Source: Roseitalea sp.
GTDB taxonomy: Bacteria > Pseudomonadota > Alphaproteobacteria > Rhizobiales > Rhizobiaceae
DNA: 64,000 bases
Direction: 5' to 3'
NCBI GenBank assembly: GCA_017642895.1
Contig: JAEPON010000016.1
Location: 1-64,000 of the forward strand
Shown: positions 36,855-45,336 of the stretch, in pieces
Position numbering within the stretch: the first letter of the stretch is position 1
Layout of the letters: each line of letters begins with the position of its first letter
Notes under the pieces: generated by a model
What the model saw: the letters and a program-made list of their open reading frames with translations, nothing else
Databases searched by the model: none
Told to the model about the DNA's origin: nothing
Made by a program: the position numbers and the translations under genes

Positions 36855-39080
36855 GTGTCGGACAAAATCCAGCGCGTGATCCCGGTGATCTTGTGCGGCG
36901 GTGCGGGGTCGCGCCTTTGGCCGATGTCGCGCGACGACAGGCCCAAGCAATTCCACGCGCTGTTCGGCGGCGACAGCCTTTTGCGCAACACGCTGGCACG
37001 CATGCCCGCCGGCGAACGCGACGGGGTCGATTTCGGCACGCCATGCGTGATCGGCAACGCGGCGCTCGCGCCGCTGCTCAAGGCCGATCTGGCTGGCGGC
37101 GGCGAGGTGCGCATCGTTCTGGAGCCGGCCATCCGCGACACGGCGGCTGCCATCGCCGCGGTCACCGCGCTCTACGAGGTCGAGGCAGGCGACGCTTTGT
37201 TGCTGGTTGTTCCCTCCGATGCGCGCATCGAGGACCACGCCACCTTTCGCACCGCCGTCGCCCGCGCCGCACGTACGGCCGCGGCCACCGATGCGATCAT
37301 GCTGATCGGCATTGAGCCGACGCGGCCCGAAACCCAATATGGCTATATCGAGGCTGGCGAAGCGCTGGCAGAGGGGCTGGCCGTGCGCCGGTTCCGCGAA
37401 AAACCCGATGCCGAGACCGCCCGCGATTATCTCGCCAGGGGTGGTTTTTTGTGGAATGCGGGCATGTTCCTCTTCAGGCCGGGCCGTATGGCGGATGCGT
37501 TCAGGACCCTGCAGCCGCAAATCTGGGATCGTGCGTCGTTGGCGGTGCGCACCGCGCGGGTGGATGGCGGCACAGTGTGGCTCGACGGGCCGTCCTTTTG
37601 CGCCGCCGACAAATTATCGGTCGACTATGCCATCATGGAAAAGGCGGACAATGTCGGGGTCGTGCCGGCCGGTTTTGATTGGGACGATCTGGGTTCGTGG
37701 GCCCAACTCTACCAGCACGCCCGAAAGGACGGTCAACGCAATGCGTTGGACGGCGATGTGATCGCCGTCGAAACGACGGGCAGCCAGGTGCGCGCCCGCG
37801 ATGCGATCGTCGCCGTTGCCGGCGTCGATGATCTTGTCGTTGTTGCCGAAGACGGCAAGGTCCTCGTCACCCGCCGTGACCGGACCCATCTGGTCAAGCA
37901 GGTCACGACGGTCTTCAAGGAGCAGTTTGCCGGGTCGGTGGTCCACAACCGGTCCAGGACGGCGATCCGGCGTTGGCTGTTCGAAGACTGCCTTCCACTC
38001 TGGGCCGGCCCTGCGATCGATACCGTCCATGGTGGTGTGCACGAGGTGCTTGGCCTTGACGGTGCACCCGGAGCTTACGCGTTCAAGCGCCTGCGCGTGC
38101 TGCCGCGGCAGATCTACAGTTTCGCGCAGGCCGGCGCGCTGGGCTGGGCGGGCATGCCCGACGGGCTGCTCAAAACCCTGTTCGAAACGCTGGTGGCAAC
38201 CGGCTGGGACGAGGAAGACGGAGGCTGGGTCCACCGGTTCAATCCGGACGGAACGGTGCAGGACGGCCGGCGTGATACCTACGATCAGGCGTTCGTGCTG
38301 TTGGCGCTGGCCTGGCTGCACAAGGCCGGTGGGTTCGCCGACGCGCGGCCGTGGGCCGACCGCACGCTGGATTTCATGGACACCCGTCTTGCCGATCGCC
38401 GCCATGGCGGCTTTGCCGAAGACACGTCCGGCACCGCGCCGCGTCGCGCCAATCCGCACATGCACATGCTCGAAGCCATGCTCGCCTGGCATGACGCGAC
38501 GGGCGAAGACGTCTTTCTCGACCGCGCCGAAGCGATGGTCGAACTGTTCGACACGCGCTTTTTCGACCCGGTGATCGGAACGGTCCGCGAGTTCTTCGCC
38601 GATGACTGGACGCCGCTGTCGGGCGATGCATCGGTCGCCGCCGCGGAGCCGGGCCATCACTATGAATGGGCGTGGCTGTTGATGCGCTTTGCGCAAAAGC
38701 GCGCACGGCCGGGGATCGACGACAAGGCGCGGGCGCTGTTCGCAACCGCCCGTGCCTTCGGCCATCATCCCGCGACCGGCGCGGTGGCCGACACGATGCA
38801 GCCGGACGGCTCCGGCCTGTCGGCCACGGCACGCTGTTGGCCTCAGACCGAAGCGCTCAAGGCGGCCATCGCCCTGGAAAGGCACGGCATATCGGGTGCT
38901 GGCGCTCTACGCGGAAAAATAATCGATGTGTTGTTCGACCATTATCTTGCCCGGCCCGTGCCAGGCGGTTGGGTCGACGCGATCGATGCCAACGGCAAGG
39001 CCGTCGCGGCCGACATGCCCGCGAGCACGCTCTATCATGTTGTCTGCGCGCTGGCCGAACATGTTGGGGCCGACGACTGA
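36855..39080 (+). CDS. Mannose-1-phosphate guanylyltransferase fused to AGE-family isomerase
   Basis: A two-domain protein of 741 residues from the chosen GTG. Residues 1-350 are a ManC-type nucleotidyltransferase making GDP-mannose, with PVILCGGAGSRLWPMSR near 10-26, REKPD and GFDWDDLGSW. Residues from about 365 on are an AGE (N-acylglucosamine 2-epimerase/mannose isomerase) alpha-barrel with DTVHGGVHEVL, LPRQIYSFA and the late metal/sugar motif WPQTEALKA. The usual ManC partner is a cupin mannose-6-phosphate isomerase; here an AGE module replaces it, which would let one chain make mannose-1-P-derived GDP-mannose and isomerise a sugar. The GTG has a purine-rich stretch upstream; ATG 36777 is the first open codon. 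Confidence 0.85.
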   Translation: MSDKIQRVIPVILCGGAGSRLWPMSRDDRPKQFHALFGGDSLLRNTLARMPAGERDGVDFGTPCVIGNAALAPLLKADLAGGGEVRIVLEPAIRDTAAAIAAVTALYEVEAGDALLLVVPSDARIEDHATFRTAVARAARTAAATDAIMLIGIEPTRPETQYGYIEAGEALAEGLAVRRFREKPDAETARDYLARGGFLWNAGMFLFRPGRMADAFRTLQPQIWDRASLAVRTARVDGGTVWLDGPSFCAADKLSVDYAIMEKADNVGVVPAGFDWDDLGSWAQLYQHARKDGQRNALDGDVIAVETTGSQVRARDAIVAVAGVDDLVVVAEDGKVLVTRRDRTHLVKQVTTVFKEQFAGSVVHNRSRTAIRRWLFEDCLPLWAGPAIDTVHGGVHEVLGLDGAPGAYAFKRLRVLPRQIYSFAQAGALGWAGMPDGLLKTLFETLVATGWDEEDGGWVHRFNPDGTVQDGRRDTYDQAFVLLALAWLHKAGGFADARPWADRTLDFMDTRLADRRHGGFAEDTSGTAPRRANPHMHMLEAMLAWHDATGEDVFLDRAEAMVELFDTRFFDPVIGTVREFFADDWTPLSGDASVAAAEPGHHYEWAWLLMRFAQKRARPGIDDKARALFATARAFGHHPATGAVADTMQPDGSGLSATARCWPQTEALKAAIALERHGISGAGALRGKIIDVLFDHYLARPVPGGWVDAIDANGKAVAADMPASTLYHVVCALAEHVGADD

Positions 39081-39087
39081 CCGTCGG

Positions 39088-39975
39088 TCAAAGATGCGCT
39101 TCGAGCCATTCGAGGGTTGCGGGAACCATTGAGCCGTCGAGCGTGTCCGGCCCGGCGAACGCGTCCCAGACATGGTCGGTGTCAAAGACCAACAGCGCTT
39201 CGGGGCCTTCGTGGTAGCGCAGCAAGGCTTCGCCCGTGGCCGGCTGTGGCGCAACCACAGTGTCCTTTGCGCCGACGATGACCTTTAGCGGACCTTCGTA
39301 GCCGGCAATGGCGGCCGCGCTGTTGGTCAGCGCCATTTCCTGGAAGAAGCTGGCGCGCAGCACGGTTTCAGCGCCCCAGGGCAGCGTGGCGGTGATCGGT
39401 GTTTCCGGATCGGCGGCGAGCGCTTCGGCCAGCGTTTCGGCTCCCAAAAGACCCTCATAACTGTGCAGCGGATGGACGACCGGCGCCCAGAGGATCGCCG
39501 CGTCCACGTCGGGCCGTTCGGCGACCGCGTGCGCGGCGACCAGCCCGCCCTGGGACCAGCCCAGAACGGCGATGCGTTCGCCATCGACCGCATCGTTTTC
39601 CGACAGCCAGTCGATGGCCGCAACCGCATCGGCGGTTTGACCGCTGAATGTCGTGTCTTCCCATGCGCCGTCGCTGTCGCCCGACCCGCGGAAGTCGATG
39701 CGCAGGCTCGCATAACCCGCTTCGGCCAGAAGCCGCGCGGTGCGCGCGAAAACGCCTTCATCGGTGTCCTTGACCGGCAGTTCGTCACGGGTGCCGGTGA
39801 ACCCGTGCAGCAGAAGGACCACCGGCGCCGGATCGCCGGATGGCGTCTCCAGCGTGCCGATGATGGCCTGTCCGTCGAGATCAATGCGGACATCGGTCTC
39901 CTCTGCCCCCGCCGCAGCGGGCAAAAGGGTCAGGCACACGGCAAGCGTGGCGCTCCGCATCATCATCGGTGTCAT
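39088..39975 (-). CDS. Exported alpha/beta hydrolase
   Basis: A 295-residue serine hydrolase with a signal peptide (MRSATLAVCLTLLPAAAGA, cut near AGA|EE), so it should act in the periplasm. It has VLLLHGFTGTRDE for the oxyanion loop, the nucleophile elbow GWSQGG, an aspartate in the VIVGAKDTVV region and a late His in FDTDHVWD. Substrate unknown; acyl-ester or peptide hydrolases of this type (dienelactone-hydrolase/S9-like) are varied. ATG 39975 has GGAG six to seven bases upstream; the frame is open to 40044. Converges with the ManC-AGE gene seven bases away. Confidence 0.85.
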   Translation of the reverse strand: MTPMMMRSATLAVCLTLLPAAAGAEETDVRIDLDGQAIIGTLETPSGDPAPVVLLLHGFTGTRDELPVKDTDEGVFARTARLLAEAGYASLRIDFRGSGDSDGAWEDTTFSGQTADAVAAIDWLSENDAVDGERIAVLGWSQGGLVAAHAVAERPDVDAAILWAPVVHPLHSYEGLLGAETLAEALAADPETPITATLPWGAETVLRASFFQEMALTNSAAAIAGYEGPLKVIVGAKDTVVAPQPATGEALLRYHEGPEALLVFDTDHVWDAFAGPDTLDGSMVPATLEWLEAHL

Positions 39976-40058
39976 TGCGTTTCTCCATGGCGTGGTCGTC
40001 GGCACAGCTAAACGCAAGTCCGGCACGCCGGCAACGGGCCGCAAGTTGCATCGTCCGG

Positions 40059-43000
40059 TCAGGCGGACTGGCGCGCCTCGTCGGCGCCAGGCACCAAGGC
40101 GGTCGGCCGGAACGTCACCGTCAGCGGGTCTTCGCTTGCGATGCGGCGCTGAAGCGCGGCCTCCGCGTCGGCCCCCAGCGTCTGTTCCCAGTCGCGCAAG
40201 GTCGTGCGGTAGGTCCCCAAAGCATTCATCACCGCCGTCTTGCGGTCACGCGAGGCATGGGCGAGCATGGTGACCGACAGGCACAGAACCTGCTCGGTTC
40301 CGGAGAAGGACGCGCCGGTGACCGGAACCGCGATCACCGCTTCCCGCCCGATGAACCCGCAAGCCGTTGCGTTCGTGTCGAGCGCCGTGCCGATGACGCC
40401 GATGCCCAGTTGTGGCTCGGCATAACCGGCGAGCGCGTCGGGCGCTTTGGCGCCGGTGGCCAAGCGAACCAGCGTTGTGCCCTGCGCCTCCTCCACATCG
40501 AGCAGGGCTGCCCATTCGATGCGGTCGATCAGACGCGAGACGACGGCAAGCGTCTTGCGGTTGTCGAACGACATGCGGCTGTCGGCAAGGCCGAGCCCGG
40601 CAAGCGCATCTCGGATCGCCGATGACAGCGCATCTTCGGGACGGCTCGTGCCGACCGTAACGGTCTTGGCCTGGTGACGGATCGTATCGACCGGCCGCGA
40701 GGTCTCCTCGAACGCATCCTGGATCAGCGGCAGGGCGGCACTCGCAAGTTCGGTCGTGTCCGAGCCGGCGTGCATCTGACGGACCAGCCGGGAAATCTGC
40801 GCCAGATGGCTGGCGCCAAGGCCCGAATTGAACGCGCCATCGGCCGCCTCGTCCACAAAGGTTTCCAGCGACGCGACGACCGCTTCGGTATCGGCGCTCG
40901 GTTCGCCCATGGCAATGAGCCCCAGGCCCGCCAGGATCGGCTTGAGCTTCTGGGCGCCTTCGTCGATCGCCTGCGCCGCATGGAAGCCGAACAGATGGCC
41001 GGCCACCGTCGCCAGAACGAAGGCCAGATCGGCGCCGACATCGGGCAGCGCGATGACGCGTTCCGCATACCCTGAAAAAGCGTCCGCGTCCGCGCCTTTG
41101 GTTGCGAACACGACCGGCCGGCCATTGTGCGCCTTGAAGATCGCCGCTTCCTTGACGACATCGCCGACCAGATCGCCGGGCAGATCGTTGGCGACGACCA
41201 GTGTCAGCGGTTCGGTCGACAGGTCGATATGCTTTTTGTCTTCGGTATAATCGACCGGGATCGACTTGTAGCAGAGTTCAGACAGCTTGATGCGGATTTC
41301 CAGCGCCGCAACGTGGTTGACCCCCGATCCGGTCACCGCCCAGTAGCGCGAATAGGGCGCAAGATCCCGGGCGCACCGGCCGATATGCGCTTCATCTTCC
41401 AGAACCGCCGCGATGTGCCCGGGCAGCTTTTCCAGTTCGCCCATCTCATAGGCCAGTTCGACATCGGTCATCGCACCGAGCTGGGCGGCCAGAAACAGGG
41501 CCGTCAGCTTGCCGGCGGTGATCTGCGAATAAAAGGCCTTGGTCGAGGCAACCGACATTTCGACATCGCGCCCGTCGGACGTATAAAGCACCGACTGCGC
41601 CTTGCGGACGAGGTCCGAACTGCGCCGGTTGACGATTGCATGGACGAACGCGCCGCGCTCGCGGGCCAGATCCACCGCCCGGTTGGTGTCGGTCGTCGTG
41701 CCCGATTGCGACACGGCGATCACCAGCGCACGGTTGAAATCATAGGCATCGATATCGGCCGACAGTTCTGATGAGCGCACCGCCTCGACCGGAATGCGCA
41801 ACCGGCTGTCGCGCGCGATCGCCTTTTCAACGAGATGGCCGATGCCGACGGCCGCGACGCCCGCCGTGCCCTGGCCGATCACATAGACCCGCGACAAGCC
41901 GCCCTTGAGCGCCTCGCGCAGCTCGGCCCAGATATCGTTTGGCAGCCTGTCGAAGGCAACAAGGCCCTTTTCACGGCGGAACCGGCCGCGCAGCGTCTTG
42001 GCAACGCTGGTCGGACCGTCATGGATTTCCTTTTCAAGGAACGTCTCGAAATCGCCACGATAAATGTCGCGCGCATAGATCTGGATGGGATCATACTTGA
42101 TCTTGGCCGGCGTGCCGTCATTGACGGTCCGCATCACGGCCTCGCCGGCATCGGCATCAAGATGGATAACCGAACCACCGGCGACCGAGCGGGCAAGGTT
42201 GGCTGCCGCGCGCGCCGCGTTGCAAAGCCCGTAACTCTCCGAGGCGAACATGAAGCCGTCGGCGAGCCTGGCTGCATAAAGGCCCTGGCCCGAGCCTTTC
42301 TGGGCAAGCAGTGCTTCACCGGGCATCAACGGATCGATGCAGCCGACGGCCACGGACCCGTCGAGACGCCGCGTCGCGGCGCGGAACCGTTCCAGCCGGT
42401 TGTCCGATGCCGCATCGGCCAGCCGGTCGGCAAGGGGAATGACCTTGGCGTCGGTGGTAATCGCGCCATCCACCGCGTTTTGCCGGTTGGTGACCAGTTC
42501 GGTCATCAGTTCGACGTGGTTGTCCACATCGCCGTTCAGCGCATACATCGCGCCCAGCGCGGCCTTGGCGTCGCCCGGTGCATCACCCGTCAGCGAGGGA
42601 TTGTGCGGATGGCAGTTGGCAACCGAGATCACCCCGTGCGAAGCCCAGCGCGTGTGCGACAGGATCGAGACGCGACGCGCGGCGGCGGCCAGCGCCCAGA
42701 AAAGCGTGTCCTTGCGCAGCGCATCGCGCAGGCTTGCACCATTGTCGCCGAGCCGGCCGACCAGATTGGCCGTCTTGTAGATTAAGGTGACCGTGGTTCC
42801 GCCGGCATCGCGCGGCGTCACATAGACCGCATCATGCCCGGCATGGATGTCCGCCGTGCGATTGGCCAGCGCCTTGGCCTCGCTGTCGGGCAGGGCGCCC
42901 GGCGCGTCCGCTGGCACATCGAGCTGGATGGCAATGCCCGCCGAGTCGCGGCCGCGTACCTCCAGCCGGTCATTGGCACGCAACACATACTCGGTGGCGA

Positions 43001-43433
43001 TGGCGACATGCAGGGCCGTCGTTGCCGTCAGATCAATGCCGGGTCCGACCAGTCCGCGCGCGGTGGCCGCATGGTCGGCCAGTTCGGCTTCAAGCTGCCA
43101 GCCAAAGTCCCGGAGCGCCTCGATCAGCGGGTCGAGGTCGGTTCGGCCGGCTTCCGACAGCGCGGTCAGCGCGGTCTCATGGTCCCCGAGACAGGCGGCG
43201 AGGTCGCGCAGCTTCGCCTCGAGATCGGTATCGAGCGCCACCGCGCGCACGAAACCGATCGCCATCATCTCGCCGAAGCGCTCCTTCAGCGCATCGATCA
43301 CCTCTGCGAGGGTATCGACCGCTTCCTGGCCGGTACCGATGCCGGCAAGCCGGTCGGCCAGCGCCGTCATGAACCCGCTGTCGGGCACGCCTGTGGAAAA
43401 CTTGTCGGTCACGTATCCGGCAATGCCGCACAT
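40059..43433 (-). CDS. Very large GlmS-like glutamine amidotransferase/SIS protein
   Basis: A 1124-residue protein related to glucosamine-6-phosphate synthase (about 610 residues). The mature N-terminal Cys2 of MCGIAGY is the glutaminase nucleophile, but the next motif RGRDSAGIAI is at 160, so about 130 helical residues are inserted where GlmS has few. SHTRWASHG and NCHPHN complete the glutaminase. Two SIS domains follow: the first around 510-640 (VIGQGTAGVAAVG, SQSGTTTDTNRA, STKAFYSQ) and the second around 700-790 (VTGSGVNHVAALEIRIKLSE). The last 330 residues have no domain I recognise. It may not be the housekeeping GlmS; an amino-sugar role beside the ManC-AGE gene is plausible but unproven. 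Confidence 0.8.
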   Translation of the reverse strand: MCGIAGYVTDKFSTGVPDSGFMTALADRLAGIGTGQEAVDTLAEVIDALKERFGEMMAIGFVRAVALDTDLEAKLRDLAACLGDHETALTALSEAGRTDLDPLIEALRDFGWQLEAELADHAATARGLVGPGIDLTATTALHVAIATEYVLRANDRLEVRGRDSAGIAIQLDVPADAPGALPDSEAKALANRTADIHAGHDAVYVTPRDAGGTTVTLIYKTANLVGRLGDNGASLRDALRKDTLFWALAAAARRVSILSHTRWASHGVISVANCHPHNPSLTGDAPGDAKAALGAMYALNGDVDNHVELMTELVTNRQNAVDGAITTDAKVIPLADRLADAASDNRLERFRAATRRLDGSVAVGCIDPLMPGEALLAQKGSGQGLYAARLADGFMFASESYGLCNAARAAANLARSVAGGSVIHLDADAGEAVMRTVNDGTPAKIKYDPIQIYARDIYRGDFETFLEKEIHDGPTSVAKTLRGRFRREKGLVAFDRLPNDIWAELREALKGGLSRVYVIGQGTAGVAAVGIGHLVEKAIARDSRLRIPVEAVRSSELSADIDAYDFNRALVIAVSQSGTTTDTNRAVDLARERGAFVHAIVNRRSSDLVRKAQSVLYTSDGRDVEMSVASTKAFYSQITAGKLTALFLAAQLGAMTDVELAYEMGELEKLPGHIAAVLEDEAHIGRCARDLAPYSRYWAVTGSGVNHVAALEIRIKLSELCYKSIPVDYTEDKKHIDLSTEPLTLVVANDLPGDLVGDVVKEAAIFKAHNGRPVVFATKGADADAFSGYAERVIALPDVGADLAFVLATVAGHLFGFHAAQAIDEGAQKLKPILAGLGLIAMGEPSADTEAVVASLETFVDEAADGAFNSGLGASHLAQISRLVRQMHAGSDTTELASAALPLIQDAFEETSRPVDTIRHQAKTVTVGTSRPEDALSSAIRDALAGLGLADSRMSFDNRKTLAVVSRLIDRIEWAALLDVEEAQGTTLVRLATGAKAPDALAGYAEPQLGIGVIGTALDTNATACGFIGREAVIAVPVTGASFSGTEQVLCLSVTMLAHASRDRKTAVMNALGTYRTTLRDWEQTLGADAEAALQRRIASEDPLTVTFRPTALVPGADEARQSA

Positions 43434-43692
43434 GGATTTTCCCCTCGCCTGGGCCCGGCAGCATGCAGGCTGCGGCCAAAAAAGCTTTGAAACGCTGTTG
43501 CCGCCAGACGCAAGCGGTAATCACAACCGCCCGGTCACATCATGCATCGTCGCGTAACGGCGCTTCTATAGGGCCATGAACGGCCGATGTCATGGCGTCT
43601 TTCGTGCTCTGGAATGCGCACACGGAACATGACAATTGTGTGATTTCGTGAAATCGGCACACCCCTGCCAATATTTCGCCGCAAACACTGTG
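43434..43692. other. Intergenic region upstream of the GlmS-like gene
   Basis: No gene is visible in this part of the 493-bp gap between the divergent GlmS-like and M20 peptidase genes. It contains a short inverted repeat, GATTTC and GAAATC with a 2-base spacer (43642-43655), and should hold the promoter of the leftward gene. A CtrA box and stem-loop RNA candidate follow in the rest of the gap; 43841-43926 shows nothing further except the peptidase ribosome site GGGAGG. Confidence 0.5.
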
Positions 43693-43708
43693 TTAATTTA
43701 CCCTTAAC
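43693..43708 (+). promoter_or_regulatory. Candidate CtrA box (TTAA-N7-TTAAC)
   Basis: TTAA at 43693-43696, seven bases, then TTAAC at 43704-43708 matches the full alphaproteobacterial CtrA consensus without mismatch. If it occupies the -35 region of a rightward promoter, transcription would begin near 43735-43742, just before the strongest stem-loops of the RNA candidate. Confidence 0.55.
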
Positions 43709-43840
43709 GGCAGTAACGCCGTTGTCCGGCTAAGGCCCGTCCCCCGCCGATCCGGACCAGTGGCAGCCTAATCCCCCTCTCCGGGCTGCCACTTTCGTTC
43801 TTGAGCCATCATGCGTGACCTCCGCATGATGGCTTTTTTT
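43706..43840 (+). ncRNA. Candidate structured small RNA with own terminator
   Basis: Four consecutive perfect hairpins lie in non-coding sequence: AACGGC/GCCGTT (43706-43723), GTCCGG/CCGGAC (43724-43757), a 10-bp AGTGGCAGCC/GGCTGCCACT (43759-43793) and a 12-bp AGCCATCATGCG/CGCATGATGGCT (43804-43834) that runs into seven Ts, a strong terminator. Loops 2 and 3 are C-rich (CCCCCGCC and CCCCCTCTCC), as in several alphaproteobacterial trans-acting sRNAs that pair with ribosome sites. The 5' end is uncertain: if the CtrA box drives it, the RNA begins near 43738 and the first hairpin belongs to the promoter. I cannot match it to a named family. Confidence 0.55.
43804..43840 (+). terminator. Rho-independent terminator in the intergenic region
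   Basis: A perfect 12-bp stem with a 7-base loop followed by TTTTTTT. No protein gene ends here on the plus strand (the preceding gene runs leftward and starts 370 bases away), so it must end a separate rightward non-coding transcript. Confidence 0.85.
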
Positions 43841-43926
43841 GTGCCGTGCCCGATTTATGGTTTTGACAAGGTCGATATGCGCACCCATCAATCGCGTTCG
43901 CAATTGGACACACAGGGAGGCGACCC

Positions 43927-45327
43927 GTGACCAAGCCGGCATTGAGCCTGGAACCCGTTCTCGACACGCTTGACAGGTCGGTCGATGACAGCATTGACCG
44001 TCTTTTTTCGCTTTTGCGGATACGGTCGATATCCACCGACCCGGCCCACAAGGATGATTGCCGCGCGGCGGCGCAATGGCTCGCCGACGATCTGGCATCC
44101 ATCGGCTTTGATGCTTCGGTGCGCGATACGGACGGCCATCCAATGGTCGTCGGCCATCATGCCGGGCCGTCCGATGACACGCCGCATGTCCTCTTCTACG
44201 GGCACTATGACGTCCAGCCGGTGGATCCTCTCGATCTGTGGGATGATGATCCTTTTGATCCGAATGTGAAGACGCTCGACGGCGCCCAGGTGATTTCGGC
44301 GCGCGGTGCATCGGACGACAAGGGCCAACTGATGACCTTCGTCGAGGCCTGCCGTGCCTACAAGGCCGTCCATGGCGCGCTGCCGTGCCGTGTCTCGATC
44401 CTGTTCGAGGGCGAGGAAGAAAGCGGATCGCCCTCGCTCAAACCGTTTCTGACGGCCAACGCCGGCGAGTTGAAGGCTGATGTCGCGCTCGTCTGCGACA
44501 CGTCCATGTGGGACGCCGAAACGCCGTCGATCTCCGGCAGCCTGCGTGGTCTGGTCGGCGAGGAGATCACAGTCCATGCCGCCGACCGCGATCTGCATTC
44601 GGGCTATTTCGGTGGCGCGGCGGCCAATCCGCTGCACATTTTGAGCGCTGTTTTGGCCGCTTTGCGTGACGAGACGGGCCGCGTGACCATTCCGCACTTT
44701 TACGACGGCGTCGAGGATGTGCCGGCGCAACAGCTTGAAAGCTGGAAGGCGCTGGGGATGACGGACGAGGCGTTTCTCGGCGAGATCGGCCTGAAACATC
44801 CCTCCGGCGAGCGCGGCCGCGGCGTTCTGGAGCTGACCTGGGCGCGGCCGACCGCCGAGGTCAACGGCATGACCGGCGGCTATACGGGCGAGGGATTCAA
44901 GACCGTCATTCCGGCCAAGGCGTCCGCCAAAGTCTCGTTCCGCCTGGTTGCCGGGCAGGACCCGCAGGCGATCCGCGACAATTTCCGGGCCTTTGTGCGC
45001 GAACGCATTCCCGCCGATTGCCGCGTGGATTTTGCAGAGCACGGCGCATCGCCGGCAATCATGCTGTCAGCCGATGCGGCTGCGGTCACCGCCGCGAAGG
45101 CCGCGTTGTCAGACGAGTGGCCAAAGCCCGCCGCGGTGATCGGCATGGGCGGCTCGATCCCCATCGTCGGTGATTTCAAGGCCATGCTCGGCATGGATTC
45201 GCTGCTGGTCGGTTTTGCCCTGTCGGACGACCGCATCCATTCGCCCAACGAGAAATACAATCTGGCCTCGTTCAGGAAGGGCCAGCGCTCCTGGGCACGC
45301 ATTCTCGACGCACTCGCAACGGGCTGA
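43927..45327 (+). CDS. M20/M25/M40 family metallopeptidase (dipeptidase)
   Basis: Di-zinc exopeptidase of 466 residues, like the M20 dipeptidases (CNDP/ArgE/DapE fold). Metal and catalytic motifs are FYGHYDVQP near 90-98 (His and Asp), GASDDKGQ near 120-127, and EGEEESGSP near 162-170 (Glu pair). The dimerisation domain lies in the middle third. The ATG has GGGAGG before it. No signal peptide, so cytosolic. The substrate (dipeptide or N-acyl amino acid) is not readable. Confidence 0.92.
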   Translation: MTKPALSLEPVLDTLDRSVDDSIDRLFSLLRIRSISTDPAHKDDCRAAAQWLADDLASIGFDASVRDTDGHPMVVGHHAGPSDDTPHVLFYGHYDVQPVDPLDLWDDDPFDPNVKTLDGAQVISARGASDDKGQLMTFVEACRAYKAVHGALPCRVSILFEGEEESGSPSLKPFLTANAGELKADVALVCDTSMWDAETPSISGSLRGLVGEEITVHAADRDLHSGYFGGAAANPLHILSAVLAALRDETGRVTIPHFYDGVEDVPAQQLESWKALGMTDEAFLGEIGLKHPSGERGRGVLELTWARPTAEVNGMTGGYTGEGFKTVIPAKASAKVSFRLVAGQDPQAIRDNFRAFVRERIPADCRVDFAEHGASPAIMLSADAAAVTAAKAALSDEWPKPAAVIGMGGSIPIVGDFKAMLGMDSLLVGFALSDDRIHSPNEKYNLASFRKGQRSWARILDALATG

Positions 45328-45336
45328 ACGGGGCGG

